A DNA stretch of 64,000 bases from Salinivibrio kushneri (GTDB lineage: Bacteria; Pseudomonadota; Gammaproteobacteria; Enterobacterales; Vibrionaceae), in contig NZ_CP114589.1 in assembly GCF_027286325.1 (NCBI RefSeq), positions 372,001 to 436,000 on the forward strand, written 5' to 3'. The notes below the pieces were generated by a model. The model saw nothing but the letters and a program-made list of their open reading frames with translations. It was not told the DNA's origin and did no database searches. Both the position numbers and the translations under genes were made by a program. This document shows, one piece after another, positions 36,599-48,100 of this stretch (positions are counted from its first letter, which is position 1; each line of letters begins with the position of its first letter).

Positions 36599-37005
36599 AA
36601 GCGCAAGCCAGATGGCGGGGGACCATCAGGGAATACATGGCCAAGATGCGCGTCACAGGTGGCACAAGTGGTTTCAATCCGTGTCATCCCGTGACTGCCA
36701 TCTTTGTGATAAGCGATAGCATTATCTTGCGCCGGTTGCGTAAACGAGGGCCAGCCTGTTCCCGAATCAAACTTTTCATGCGCATCAAACAGCAAGGTGC
36801 CGCAGCATGTGCACCCATAACGCCCTGGCTCAAAGAGCGTACACATGCCTGAGCTAAACGCGCGCTCTGTGCCTTTTTGGCGGGTAACACGAAAGGCTTC
36901 TTCACTGAGTTGTGCTTGCCACTCTTGGTCTGTTTTCTCAACTCGCGACGGCGGCGCAAGATTACCGCTTTCACTTCGAGCGACGATGTCTTGCCATGTC
37001 AGCAT
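36562..37005 (-). CDS. msrB: peptide-methionine (R)-S-oxide reductase
   Basis: 147 residues. Catalytic Cys137 lies in RFCMNAVAL; zinc is bound by two CxxC pairs (Cys65/Cys68 and Cys114/Cys117). SGTGWPSF forms the substrate pocket. It repairs the R form of methionine sulfoxide in proteins. AGAGGA lies 9 bases before the ATG. The end overlaps the open frame of the downstream diguanylate cyclase. Confidence 0.94.
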   Translation of the reverse strand: MLTWQDIVARSESGNLAPPSRVEKTDQEWQAQLSEEAFRVTRQKGTERAFSSGMCTLFEPGRYGCTCCGTLLFDAHEKFDSGTGWPSFTQPAQDNAIAYHKDGSHGMTRIETTCATCDAHLGHVFPDGPPPSGLRFCMNAVALKKLD

Positions 37006-37112
37006 GATGTCGTTCCTCTTATTGAACGGGCGGCTGCCCGTGCTACAAAACGCGTAGTGTTATGAATCTTCTGACTTGATGCAAGTAGTACGGTGTGTTT
37101 CTCGTAACGCGA

Positions 37113-38180
37113 TCATGTTGATAGGGTACCAATCCCCCATTTTAGTTCATCATCCTGATCATCTTTGACTTGGTCGCGGTATCCTTCCATGTGTTGTTCA
37201 ATTAAGTCATCGGACTGAGAGAAAAAAGCAATATGAAAGATAGCGTCGCCTTCATTGACCACGGGCAGTGTTTGCTGCCCGATTAGGATACCGCTCTGGG
37301 GCGCGATCACTTCTACCTCTTGGCTGCCTGCTGGATCAGAAATGATACCGATTACTTGTTGCTTGGAGACCATCTCACCCAGTGCAATGTGGCTGCGGAA
37401 TATCCCATCGGCATCGGCGCGCACCCATCGGGTTGCTCTGGCGGTGACGGGTTTGTAAGGTAATTTCCGCCGCGACTGACGCAGCATGCCCAAGTGGCGC
37501 ATTACGCGTATAATTCCCCTAACCCCTGCGTTAATTGCGTAAGGCTCAAAGCGCAGGGCTTCACCGGCTTCATAGGTGATTACCGGAATGCCTATCGCTT
37601 CTGCCTCTGCCCGCAAAGACCCCGCTCGAAGCGCTGCATCGACAACAACGGGGGCAGAAAACGCAGACGCCATCGCACCTGCCTCAGCGTTCGCTAAATT
37701 GGCGCGGATTTGCGGCAAATTGGTGCGGTGGATGGCTGCGGTATGCAGATCGATCACATGGGTGCATTGGCTAATCACTTCATTAAAAAGCTGATACGCC
37801 ATGCGCCCGGCAATTGAGCCCCGCTCTGAACCCGGAAAAGAGCGATTCAAATCACGCCTATCCGGCAGATAGCGAGACTTATGAATAAAGCCAAATACAT
37901 TAACCACGGGAATGGCAACGATGGTTCCGCGTAGTTTTTGTGTGTCGGTCCTCGCCATAATTTGGCGAACAATCTCGATACCATTGAGCTCATCGCCATG
38001 AATGGCCGCACAGATTAACAGTGTGGGGCCCGACAATTTGCCGTTCAGGATCTCTATACTCACGTTGAGTGGTGCGTGGGTATAAAGCTTAGCGATTTCC
38101 AGCTCTAGGCTAAGGCGATCACCTGGATTGACGGTTTCGCCCCCGATGTCGATAGCATTGTTTCTTTTAGCCCTTACCAC
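37113..38180 (-). CDS. M14-type AstE/AspA family hydrolase in a RimK operon
   Basis: A 355-residue zinc hydrolase of the succinylglutamate desuccinylase/aspartoacylase branch. Zinc ligands are in [10 protein letters not shown] (His, Glu) and VIDLHTAAI (His); [11 protein letters not shown] holds the substrate Arg. The C-terminal 100 residues form a beta domain ([19 protein letters not shown]). Its start overlaps the rimK stop by 14 bases, so it belongs to a rimB-rimK-hydrolase operon. A role in trimming poly-glutamate tails or amino-acid adducts made by RimK is plausible; an ectoine-type deacetylase is less likely in this context. Confidence 0.85.
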   Translation of the reverse strand: MVRAKRNNAIDIGGETVNPGDRLSLELEIAKLYTHAPLNVSIEILNGKLSGPTLLICAAIHGDELNGIEIVRQIMARTDTQKLRGTIVAIPVVNVFGFIHKSRYLPDRRDLNRSFPGSERGSIAGRMAYQLFNEVISQCTHVIDLHTAAIHRTNLPQIRANLANAEAGAMASAFSAPVVVDAALRAGSLRAEAEAIGIPVITYEAGEALRFEPYAINAGVRGIIRVMRHLGMLRQSRRKLPYKPVTARATRWVRADADGIFRSHIALGEMVSKQQVIGIISDPAGSQEVEVIAPQSGILIGQQTLPVVNEGDAIFHIAFFSQSDDLIEQHMEGYRDQVKDDQDDELKWGIGTLST

Positions 38181-39072
38181 GAGTACGCGTCCTCTTGGTG
38201 TTAGCGGTCTTTTCGATGTATTCCACCACCATACCCGCTACGTCTTTCCCAGTGGCTTTTTCTATGCCTTCTAACCCTGGTGAGGAGTTGACTTCCATCA
38301 CCAAAGGGCCGCGCTCGGAGCGCAGTAAGTCGACCCCAGCGACATTAAGCCCCATGGCCTTAGCAGCAGCAATCGCCGTTCGACGCTCTGCCGGTGTGAT
38401 CCGTACTAACGTTGCCGAACCGCCTCGGTGTAAATTGGAGCGAAACTCGCCTGGCTGGGCTTGACGTTTCATCGCGGCGATGACTTTGTCACCAATCACA
38501 AAACAGCGAATATCGGCGCCGCTGGACTCTTTAATATACTCTTGCACCAAAATGTCTGCCTTTAAGCCCATAAAGGCTTCAATCACACTTTCAGCCGCTT
38601 TTTTGGTTTCGGCGAGAACCACACCAATGCCTTGCGTGCCTTCGAGCAGTTTGACGACCACAGGGGCACTGCCGACCATCTCCAAGAGATCTCCTACATC
38701 GCCGGGCTTGCTGGCAAACCCAGTATGCGGCATGCCAATGCCTTTGCGTGACAGCAATTGCATTGAGCGCAGTTTATCTCTCGAGCGGGTGATTGCCACA
38801 GACTCATTAACGGGAAACACACCCATCATCTCAAACTGGCGTAATACGGCACAGCCGTAAAAGGTCACCGATGAGCCGATACGAGGGATGATGGCTTCAA
38901 ACCCTTCTAGCTCTTCGCCAGCAAGATGAATTGACGGTTGTGTGGAGTTGATGCTCATGTAACAGCGCAGTGCGTCAATGATTTTATACTCATGACCACG
39001 CTGCTCGCACGCTTCAATTAGACGTCGAGTGGAATAGAGATTTTTATTCCGGGAAAGGATACCGATTTTCAT
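38167..39072 (-). CDS. rimK: ribosomal protein S6--L-glutamate ligase
   Basis: 301 residues of the ATP-grasp family, nearly collinear with E. coli RimK ([48 protein letters not shown]). RimK adds glutamates to the C terminus of ribosomal protein S6 and can make poly-alpha-glutamate; in Pseudomonas it is linked to cyclic-di-GMP. The last residues (KRTRTRGKG) are basic and unusual. It follows the rimB-like gene by 14 bases. Confidence 0.93.
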   Translation of the reverse strand: MKIGILSRNKNLYSTRRLIEACEQRGHEYKIIDALRCYMSINSTQPSIHLAGEELEGFEAIIPRIGSSVTFYGCAVLRQFEMMGVFPVNESVAITRSRDKLRSMQLLSRKGIGMPHTGFASKPGDVGDLLEMVGSAPVVVKLLEGTQGIGVVLAETKKAAESVIEAFMGLKADILVQEYIKESSGADIRCFVIGDKVIAAMKRQAQPGEFRSNLHRGGSATLVRITPAERRTAIAAAKAMGLNVAGVDLLRSERGPLVMEVNSSPGLEGIEKATGKDVAGMVVEYIEKTANTKRTRTRGKG

Positions 39073-39086
39073 TGTGGTCAGGGCTC

Positions 39087-39536
39087 CTATTTGCCGAGCA
39101 GGAATGAATGCATAGGGTCGACAATGACGTTACCTGTCATCGCGGTACGACCTAACAACATACGAAAGCGCATGTTATCGCGCGCGGTGAGTGTCATCTC
39201 TATGGGATAACACAGTTCACCGGCTTTGAGTGTGGTCTGAATCACATAGCGAAGCTGTTCGTGCCCGCCAGAGTCGCGCACGACACGACGCGCAAGCACG
39301 GGCGCTTCCGCTTGAATCACCTGTTCGTCATCACCTTGGTGAGGGTGGATCCAAAAACGAACCCAAGCAGCGCCTCCTTTTTCAAACTCCTCAATTTTGA
39401 AGGTATGTAAGCATGAAGTACGCGCGCCCGTGTCAATTTTGGCTTTTATACGCGCAATATCTAGGTCTGGGAGGCTAATCCACTCACGCCAACCCACACA
39501 CACTTTTTCCGTTGATTGAACCGGCATTGTTATCAT
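39087..39536 (-). CDS. rimB: ATP-dependent zinc protease family protein (RimB-like, retropepsin fold)
   Basis: 149 residues of the PF05618 family. The motif [12 protein letters not shown] has the DTG-type signature of aspartic proteases, and LLGRTAM near the C terminus gives the matching psi-loop. In Pseudomonas the homologue RimB is encoded with RimK and modulates S6 modification. First gene of the three-gene operon here. No strong ribosome binding site precedes the ATG at 39536. Confidence 0.85.
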   Translation of the reverse strand: MITMPVQSTEKVCVGWREWISLPDLDIARIKAKIDTGARTSCLHTFKIEEFEKGGAAWVRFWIHPHQGDDEQVIQAEAPVLARRVVRDSGGHEQLRYVIQTTLKAGELCYPIEMTLTARDNMRFRMLLGRTAMTGNVIVDPMHSFLLGK

Positions 39537-39615
39537 TACTCGTTATTGCTCTGCCTTGCTTTCACCATAGAAGTGATAGCGGTTATTCGTGGTAAGAATC
39601 TGAAAAATCAGCGAT

Positions 39616-39639
39616 GATATGTGATAACCATCGCATACT
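39616..39639. promoter_or_regulatory. CRP-like site between rimB and mgtE
   Basis: TGTGA TAACCA TCGCA at 39620-39635 fits the CRP consensus in nine of ten positions. It is 85 bases upstream of the rimB start and about 115 upstream of mgtE, so either could be the target. Confidence 0.35.
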
Positions 39640-39744
39640 GGAATCGGCACTATCATGGCATATGGGAGATAGGTTGAGAGGGGCGCCCTATTGGGCGGGT
39701 CGCTGGATTTCTGTGCACATGATGACCGTTGAGAAGGAAATACC

Positions 39745-41085
39745 ATGCAAACGAGTGATAGACAAGAAGTGATTGATGATTTGCTATCAAAAGTCGATCA
39801 AGGTGCGCCTGAGACGATACAAGAGATAGAGCAAGCACACGGTGTGGATAGCCTTGCTTTGTTATTAGAAGCCTTACCCGTTAGCGACCGTGTGGGATTT
39901 TGGGAGCAACTCTCTCCCTCGATACAGCTGCCGGTGTTGGCGGAGATGCGCGATGACGCAGGTGAAGCGGTTATCCGAGCCGTTGATGAGGCACAACTAC
40001 ATACGCTTTTTGCTGATCTCGATGCTGATACCTTGTTGGAACTGCAAGATGTGTTGACCGAGCCGCTGTTAGAGGAAGCGCTCGGTCGCATGGATTCGGA
40101 GCAGAAGCAGCGCTATGCCTCGGCACAACAATATGCGGATACTCAAGTGGGCCATTGGTGTGATCATCAGCCCTTAGTGGTACCTGCCAAAACCAAAGTG
40201 AATGTCGTGTTGCGTTTACTGCGCCGTGTGATGCCCAAATATTGTGACCACGTCTTCGTGGTCGATAGTCGAGGCATTTGGGTGGGTGCTGTGCCTATTC
40301 ATAAGCTGTTCGGCGCGGACGGTATTCTCAAAATCAGTGAGCTGGTACGCGAGCAATTTCCCAGCTTAAATGCGCGTGATGATATTTATACCAGTGCTGA
40401 CAAAGTCGCGAGCAGTGAAGAAATCGCGCTACCCGTATTGGATGATGGTGGCATGTTAATTGGCCGGCTTGACCTGGGTACGGCCTATGAGATGCAAGCG
40501 GAACGGGCAGAAGCGCAAATCATGGCCACGGCTGGTTTGGATGAAGATGAAGACTTATTCTCCCCAGTGATGAAAAGTGCGCGTAATCGCGCGTTATGGC
40601 TTGGGATTAACCTGATGACGGCTTTTCTGGCCTCTTGGTTTATTGGTTTGTTTGAAGCGACACTGCAACAAGTGGTCGCGCTTGCCGTATTGATGCCCGT
40701 GGTCGCCTCCATGGGTGGGATTGCCGGAAGTCAAACGCTGACGCTGATCGTGCGAGGCCTCGCGTTAGGCCAAATATCTAAGGCTAACTTAAAGCCCCTT
40801 TTGAGTAAGGAATTTAAAGTGGGGCTACTCAATGGCGTGCTTTGGGCGCTTGTGATTGGTGCTATTGCGGGCTATTGGTTTGAAAGCTGGGGACTCGGTG
40901 CGGTGATTGGCGCTGCGATTGTCGCCAACATTATCAGTGCGGCATTGGCAGGGATTTTTGTACCTGTGTTATTAGGGAAGCTGAAAATTGATCCGGCTCT
41001 GTCAGGCTCAGTGATCCTAACGACGGTAACCGATATCGTCGGTTTTGTCGCCTTCTTAGGTTTAGGGACGTTGTTTTTACTTTAA
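39745..41085 (+). CDS. mgtE: magnesium transporter MgtE
   Basis: 446 residues: the N domain of superhelical repeats (about 1-130), two CBS domains (about 135-255), and five membrane helices from about residue 285, with PVVASMGGIAGSQTLTL being the pore signature. It imports Mg2+ and is closed by cytosolic Mg2+ binding at the N and CBS domains. GAAGGAA lies 8 bases before the ATG. No recognisable Mg riboswitch lies in the 208-base upstream gap. A strong terminator follows. Confidence 0.94.
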   Translation: MQTSDRQEVIDDLLSKVDQGAPETIQEIEQAHGVDSLALLLEALPVSDRVGFWEQLSPSIQLPVLAEMRDDAGEAVIRAVDEAQLHTLFADLDADTLLELQDVLTEPLLEEALGRMDSEQKQRYASAQQYADTQVGHWCDHQPLVVPAKTKVNVVLRLLRRVMPKYCDHVFVVDSRGIWVGAVPIHKLFGADGILKISELVREQFPSLNARDDIYTSADKVASSEEIALPVLDDGGMLIGRLDLGTAYEMQAERAEAQIMATAGLDEDEDLFSPVMKSARNRALWLGINLMTAFLASWFIGLFEATLQQVVALAVLMPVVASMGGIAGSQTLTLIVRGLALGQISKANLKPLLSKEFKVGLLNGVLWALVIGAIAGYWFESWGLGAVIGAAIVANIISAALAGIFVPVLLGKLKIDPALSGSVILTTVTDIVGFVAFLGLGTLFLL

Positions 41086-41122
41086 GAGTTTCTCATACGT
41101 GATGTGTTGTCACCAAGTGGAT

Positions 41123-41152
41123 AGCGCTCGTGATAGCCACGAGCGCTTTTTT
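41123..41152 (+). terminator. Rho-independent terminator after mgtE
   Basis: AGCGCTCGTG and CACGAGCGCT form a perfect 10-bp stem with loop ATAGC, followed by six Ts. Confidence 0.9.
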
Positions 41153-41155
41153 ATA

Positions 41156-42067
41156 TCAAGCGGTCGTTGAAGGTATGGCAGTTTCTGTTGTGGGTAGCTC
41201 GGTTTTTTCGCTCAGTTTACCCTCTGCTGCGGGGAGCAGCTTTTCACAATAAAGCGTCATCACATCCTCGCGGATGAGCTGCTCTAATTCGGCCGCGCGC
41301 TCGGTAGGACAAAACAAACGCACATGCACCAGTTGCTCTCCTGTGTCTGTGTGCGAGAGGTAAAGATGAGGCTCTGGGCCAGGAAGATCGACACCCGCAT
41401 GGCGCTCAATCACATGGTTATAACGTCGAGCAATATCCATAAAGTCTTCGCTGTGATCATCAATACGCGCCAGTAGTGCGGGAATATGGGGATATAAATT
41501 AATATCGCCACGGATCACCAGATGAAAATGGTGATAAACATAGCGCTTCATAAAGTTTAGGTTTTTCACTGTGGTAGAGAAAAACAAACTGTTCGGTAAT
41601 GTCGCGGTTTTACCGGTATAGCAATAGTGGCCATGGTGGGTATCAATTTCTTGAATCTTGGTCGCCATTAAGTTGTGCTCGATCACTTCGCCGCGAGAGT
41701 TTCCTACCTCTATCCAATCCCCGATACGAAATGATCGTGAACTGGCGCGTTGAATGGAGCCGGTAAAGCACAAGATAATTTCTTTGGAGGCCACCACAAC
41801 GGCGACTGCGATGGCAGTGAGCGAGAGGGCAAACTCACTAATTTCTGTGTTCCAAAACAAGAACAAAAACAGTAAAAGCAGACTAAATGCACCGTTTTTA
41901 GTGCGAGATATCCACTTACGTTGATCTTCGCTGAGAAAGTTACTATCACCGCGAATATGACGCAAAATCAGGCGACGGATCACGCTAACAACGACGATAA
42001 CACCAATGGTGGTCAATAGTTTGTTTTCGACCAACAGTTGGGCGATGTTTTTCAACTCAGATAACAA
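41156..42067 (-). CDS. MscS family mechanosensitive channel
   Basis: 303 residues: a first membrane helix at about 15-33, further helices at 55-75 and 78-100, then the beta domain starting FRIGDWIEVGNSRGEVIEHNLMATKIQ, as in MscS-type channels, and an acidic disordered tail. It probably releases solutes on hypo-osmotic shock, relevant in an ectoine maker. The start is a TTG at 42067 with GGGAG 5 bases upstream; no ATG exists near the N terminus. Confidence 0.88.
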   Translation of the reverse strand: MLSELKNIAQLLVENKLLTTIGVIVVVSVIRRLILRHIRGDSNFLSEDQRKWISRTKNGAFSLLLLFLFLFWNTEISEFALSLTAIAVAVVVASKEIILCFTGSIQRASSRSFRIGDWIEVGNSRGEVIEHNLMATKIQEIDTHHGHYCYTGKTATLPNSLFFSTTVKNLNFMKRYVYHHFHLVIRGDINLYPHIPALLARIDDHSEDFMDIARRYNHVIERHAGVDLPGPEPHLYLSHTDTGEQLVHVRLFCPTERAAELEQLIREDVMTLYCEKLLPAAEGKLSEKTELPTTETAIPSTTA

Positions 42068-42178
42068 AATCGCTCCCGTAATGCTTCTGGCAAGTTTTGG
42101 CGCTATTCTGCCCCTTTGTTAGGCAAAATAAAACGTAAACTTGCGACTGTCACGCATAAGGTGCGCGTTAGGCATGGG

Positions 42179-45100
42179 TTAGTCTGTCATCAGTTTGCTT
42201 TGTTGGATCATGGCATCAATCACAGACGCGCTTAGCTCTTGGCTGCTCAGGCCACTCATATCAATTTCGTATGCACTAGCCATGTCTGCGACACTGAGGT
42301 TTTCAAACACCACGTGCTGGTCGATTTGACTATCGCCCGCCGAGGCGATGTACAAGGTGGCTTCACCTTGGTCATTGTCCTCAAGGGTTAGATAGTCCTC
42401 TAGATTCGCACCGGCTTGGTCTTCATCAATCAGAAGCTCGGAGAGATCCAGAGTGTCCTTTTGCACGTCAAAGTCCGTAATGCGATCAACCGCCTCAGCG
42501 CCGATAGCCCCTTGATCACCGCTCAAAAAGGCGAAGGTGTCTGAGCCAAAGCCACCAGTCAGTGTATCGTCACCTTGGCCGCCAATCAGCAAATCATCGC
42601 CAAGGCCACCATCAAGCGTATCATCGCCGTGGTTCCCGAGTAAGCTATCATCTCCTTCGTTGCCGAGCAGGGTGTCGTCACCTGTGCCGGCAGCGAGAAT
42701 TTCACTTTGATAGTTACCTTCTAGCGTTTGGTCATCAATGGCAATAATATCGACCAGTGCACTGTCCACATAACTGCCGTTAGAGGTAGTGTATTCAAAT
42801 TGATGTTCAGGCTCTGGTAATACCGCGTTAGAGCTATCCAGCGTGAGATATATTTCATAGCTATCGGTGTCGTTGGCGTCATCGTTAGAAACGATCTCAA
42901 AGTAGTAAGTCCCCTGCTGACCGGCCGTAAAGCTATTGCTGCCAGTATCTGGGTTGAGAGTGTCCAACAGCTGTTGGTTTTCGTCATACACTCTCACACT
43001 CAGATCATTCGACCAATAGTCATCATCAAAGAGTAAGATCTCGTTTTGGTAGAGATCCATTTTCGCCATATCACTATCAGAACCATTTTGGACCGTTCCC
43101 GTCAGAGCGGCATTGGCACCGTAGTTACCGGCATCAATATGCGACCACACCTCCTGTGTCATGGTACCGAATTTACCGCGGTCTAGGCTCTGTGCTTGAG
43201 CAAAGGAACTGGCGAAATCGCCTAGTTCGGATTCAGCAATAAACTCGGAATCGTTACCGATGGGATCAAGGAAGCTTTGCGTATCCATCGCACTATCGGG
43301 TGTGAAAGTGACGTCATCTGTCCCCGTCACTGACCCTTGTATCCCGTTGTTGGTCGCCGTAATCGTACTGTCCATTGACGGAATATCGTTATGGGTTAAG
43401 GCCAAACCGGGAATCACGATTGGACTACCATCATGAATATTGGTGATCACTATATCGTGATTGGCATCAAGCCGCGCCTCGTAGTAGAGGTTAATGGCGA
43501 CATTTACATCACTGGTATCGCCATCGTTGTCGGTAAGCGTCAGTGCGATTTGTTCTTGCTCGTTGAGAATATTTCTATCGACCGCAACACGATAGTCATA
43601 TTCGCCGGTGTCAAAATTGATGGTGAGGATCCCGCCTTTTGCGGTTTCAAAGGTCTGCTGCGCGCTGTCAGTCGCCGGATCATAGTTGTATGTTTGCCCA
43701 TCTAGGGTGAGTGCCGAGATATAGCCACCGTCAGCCCCAAATAAGGAGACAGTATTGCCATCATCATCCGTCAGCACGAGGCCGCCTGACACTTGTCCAC
43801 TCTCAATGGTTTGTAGCAGTGAGTAGGCGAGCTCATTTTCATCGGTGACCAGCAATACATTGTCACTGGTATCGCCTGAGTTACTTGCTGCTATGGGGGT
43901 CAGTGGCGATGTTGTAATACCATTACCGACCCCGACACTGAAGGACTCATCAATACCTTGCGTACTGACATAGTTTTGCCATGCGCTTTGCAGGCTGGTG
44001 TTATTTTCGAAGTCATCATTGGGCATCCCATCCGAGATAAAATACGAGATAGTCTTATCTGCGCTGATCCCTGATGTATCAATATTACTGATGATCTCGT
44101 TAAGCGCGTTATCGTACCGGGTCGCGCCACCTGCATATAAGCCCTCAATAGCATCCAACGCACTGCCGACGTCATTCAGAAGCCAGCCTGATGAACTCGC
44201 CGTGTCTGAGAATGACACAAGTTGGATGTTGAGATCGCCGAGTTTGTCGTATTCCTCTACCATGGATTTTAGTGCGGCTTTGGTCACTTCCATCCGAGTC
44301 GGTGAGTTTGGATCATTCGGATCAACCGGATCGGCCATACTGCCCGAAAGGTCAACGGTGAGAATCAGGTTAAAGGTCGAACTACTCTCTGCCGTGGCGT
44401 ATAAGGCACTTTCGATGTTGTCAGAGGTAGGCGTGTCATCTTGGACGTTGATAGTCAATGTCGATGAGCGATACGCGGTAGACGCCGTCGGATCATAGGT
44501 GGTGTAGGTGAAGGCTTCGCTCACGTTATCGCCACTGGTGGCATTATTGAGCGTATAGGTATAGTCACCCGCACGATAACCTTGGCTGTTGTCTTGGTTA
44601 TAAACAGTCAGGGTGCCACTGGCGGTGGTGAGGGTTAAAACCCCATCACTGCCAAAGCTTTGCCCATTAATTTGATGCAGGCTGACATTGACGCCAATCC
44701 CCGTATCATTATCCAACAGGTTACCTTGGGTGGTTTGACTATTGTCGTTGCTCACTAACCCTTGTTCGCTGACTGAAGCGATATCGGCGTTTAACTGGGT
44801 GTTGTTGTCATGACCAAGTGTTAGCTGCGCCTGACTCGTATCCCCATCGCTATCGGTGAGGGTATAGGTGAACACCTCATCATCCAGAGTGCCGGCATCC
44901 GTCGTTGACGCGACCGATGATTGATACAGATAGCTGCCGTCGGGTTGAATGGTTAGTTGCCCTTGCGATGTGGTAATCACAGTACTGCCGTTGACTACAT
45001 ACGTGGTGCCATTAAAGCTAACCGCGGTCACCGTGGTGGTATCCGCACCAAGGGTATCGGCACCGGCGCCGGCAGTGATCACGTTCCCCCCTGTCGAGGC

Positions 45101-48100
45101 GCCAGAGGCCACGCTATCACTATCATCATGGGCAACCGGCGCGGAGTCGCTCACATCGAAGGTCACGGTTGTCCATTCGCTATTCTCGCTACTTTGGTAG
45201 GAGAAGCTGTCATAGACTTGACCGCCGCCTGCATGATTCACCGCCGGTGCAGTGTAGGTAAAGCTACCGTCGGCATTGACAGTAACACTGCCACCCAATG
45301 CGGTGGCGATGGTGGCAGGGCCGATCACAATTTCACTGTTACCACTTTCTCCTTGGCTGGCATTGGTGGCAACGCGGGTGACAGAGGCCTGTGTGTCTGT
45401 ATCGTTGTTGATCAGTCCGTTGACACTGGCAATGCTGGTGGTTTGTCCTTCGGTCTGTGCAAAACTGTCATTTTCTAGATTAAGCGTGGCCGTGGTTGAT
45501 GCCTGATCCGCGCCGTCGTTACTGATAGCCGTAATCGATAGTGTGACACCAGTAATATCGGCAGGCGAGGCGAGATTAAGACCACTCAGTTGCGCGTCCG
45601 AGAGCAGCCAATCGCCACTGGTTGCCTCTTTTGTCCCCGCTGATAATACGGCATCATCCGGTAAGCCGCTGATTCGGTAAGTGAGTGTTTCGCCCGATTC
45701 ATTGGCGGTGCCGGAGATTGCTAAGGGCGAAAGAATCGCACGTGACCCGCCCGCGCCAGGGTCAGTGGCGGAGATTTGTCCTGCGTTGTCGATATAAGTC
45801 AGCGATTGATCGCCACGGCTGACTGTGAGGGTGGGGGCGGTAGCAACCCCTTCGACGTTGAAGGTGACATCGTGGGTGAGACTCGCATTTTGCGTATCGG
45901 TGGCGCGGAAGCTTACTGTCTCTGTCCCACTCCAATCGGCGACCGATGAAATGGTTGCGATACCATTCGCATCAATAGAGACAGAAACCCCACTGGGCAC
46001 ATTTTCCACATCGAAACTCAAGGTATCGTCACTGTCGATATCGGCAAACACCGTATTAAGATCAATGGTGTAGCTAACAAAATCCTCTTGCAGATTTTGC
46101 GTTGAAACGGCTTGAGACAAGGTGGGAGCGTCATTGGTGCCGGTAATGGTGATGACAATATCTTGTTGGGTGTTATCGCTTGCCGTCAGGGTAATGGTGT
46201 CGGTGACCTGATCACCGGCATCTAAGTTCTGTACCGCAGACTGATCAAGCGTATAGGTCCAATCGCCGTCCACCAGCTCGAGCGAGCCATAGTTGCCCGC
46301 CTCTGTGGTATTGGCAAAGATCGGTGCATCATCGCTATCGGTGTCACTAATCGTAATGGTGCCCGTGGCAGTGACGGCCGCATCGCCTTCGTTACTTTCG
46401 GTCACTGAACCAACAAACTCACCGGTGACTTCAGGGTCGTCATCCGTCCCCGTAATGGTGATGACAATATCTTGTTGGGTGTTATCGCTTGCGGTGAGGG
46501 TGATGGTGTCGGTGACCTGATCACCGGCGTCTAAGTTCTGCACTGAGCTTTGATTAAGGGTGTAAGTCCAATTGCCATTTACCAGCTCTAGCGAGCCATA
46601 AGTACCCGTTTCTGTGGTATCGGCAAAGGTCGGTGCATCATCGCCATCGACATCATTGATCGTAATCGTACCCGTGGCAGTGACGGGCGCATCGCCTTCG
46701 TTACCTTCGGTCACGGAACCGATAAAGTTACCGGTGACCTCAGGTAGGTCATCGGTGCCGGTAATGGTTATGACAATATCTTGGTGGGTGTTATCGCTTG
46801 CGGTGAGGGTGATGGTGTCGGTGATCTGATCTCCGGCGTCTAAATTCTGTACCGCAGACTGATCAAGCGTATAGGTCCAATCGCCGTCCACCAGCTCGAG
46901 CGAGCCATAGTTGCCCGCCTCTGTGGTATTGGCAAAGATCGGTGCATCATCGCTATCGGCGTCACTAATCGTAATGGTGCCGGTGGCAGTGACGGGCGCA
47001 TCGCCCACGTTACCCTCGGTCACTGAACCAACAAACTCACCCGTTACTTCAGGGTCGTCATCCGTCCCCGTAATGGTGATGACAACATCTTGTTGGGTGT
47101 TATCGCTTGCGGTGAGGGTGATGGTGTCGGTCACTTGATCACCGGCATCTAAGTTCTGTACCGCAGACTGATCAAGCGTATAGGTCCAATTGCCGTTCAC
47201 CAGCTCGAGCGAGCCATAAGTACCCGTTTTCGTGGTATTGGCAAAGGTCGGTGCATCATCGCCATCGACATCATTGATCGCAATGGTGCCCGTGGCAGTC
47301 ACGGCCGCATCACCTACGTTGCCTTCGGTCACGGAACCGATAAAGCTACCGGTGACCTCAGGTAAGTCGTCGGTACCGGTAATGGTGATGACAACATCTT
47401 GTTGGGTGTTATCGCTTGCGGTGAGGGTAATGGTGTCGGTGACCTGATCACCAGCGTCCAGATCCTGCACCGCAGATTGATCAAGCGTATAGGTCCAATC
47501 GCCGTTCAGCAGCTCGAGCGAGCCATAGTTGCCCACCTCAGTGGTATTGGCAAAGGTCGGTGCATCATCGCCATCGACATCACTGATCGTAATCGTGCCT
47601 GAGGCAGTCACGGCCGCATCACCTACGTTGCCTTCGGTCACGGAACCGATAAAGCTACCGGTTACTTCAGGGTCGTCATCCGTCCCTGTAATGGTGATGA
47701 CAATGGCTTGTTGGGTGTTATCGCTTGCGGTGAGGGTAATGGTATCGGTGACCTGATCGCCAGCGTCTAAACCTTGGACAATGCTACTGTTATTGTCGAG
47801 CGTATACGTCCAAGTACCATTCACCAGTGATAACTCACCATACTGACCGGAGACATTGCTATCGGAAAAGCTTGGCGCATTGTTGCCATCTGCATCCGAA
47901 ATACTGAGAGATCCTGTCGCTTCTAAAATGCCGTCTTCGACCACATCGCCAAGGGTTTGGCCGCTAATTACAGGGTCATCATTTGTACCTGTGATAGTTA
48001 TCGCGATCACTTGGCTGCTGCCGTCTGACGCGGTCACAGTGAAATTATCTGAAACCGCATCGCCCTCGCTAAGAGACTGCACCGCATCGCTGTCTGCGGT

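Noticed and set aside
39537..39744. Possible magnesium riboswitch before mgtE
   Set aside because: The region has a GCGCCC-TATT-GGGCG hairpin but none of the conserved M-box elements; a CRP-like site is the better reading.
46126..47680. Regular repeats that could be mistaken for a CRISPR array
   Set aside because: The period is 309 bases and the units are in-frame protein repeats with no short spacers.
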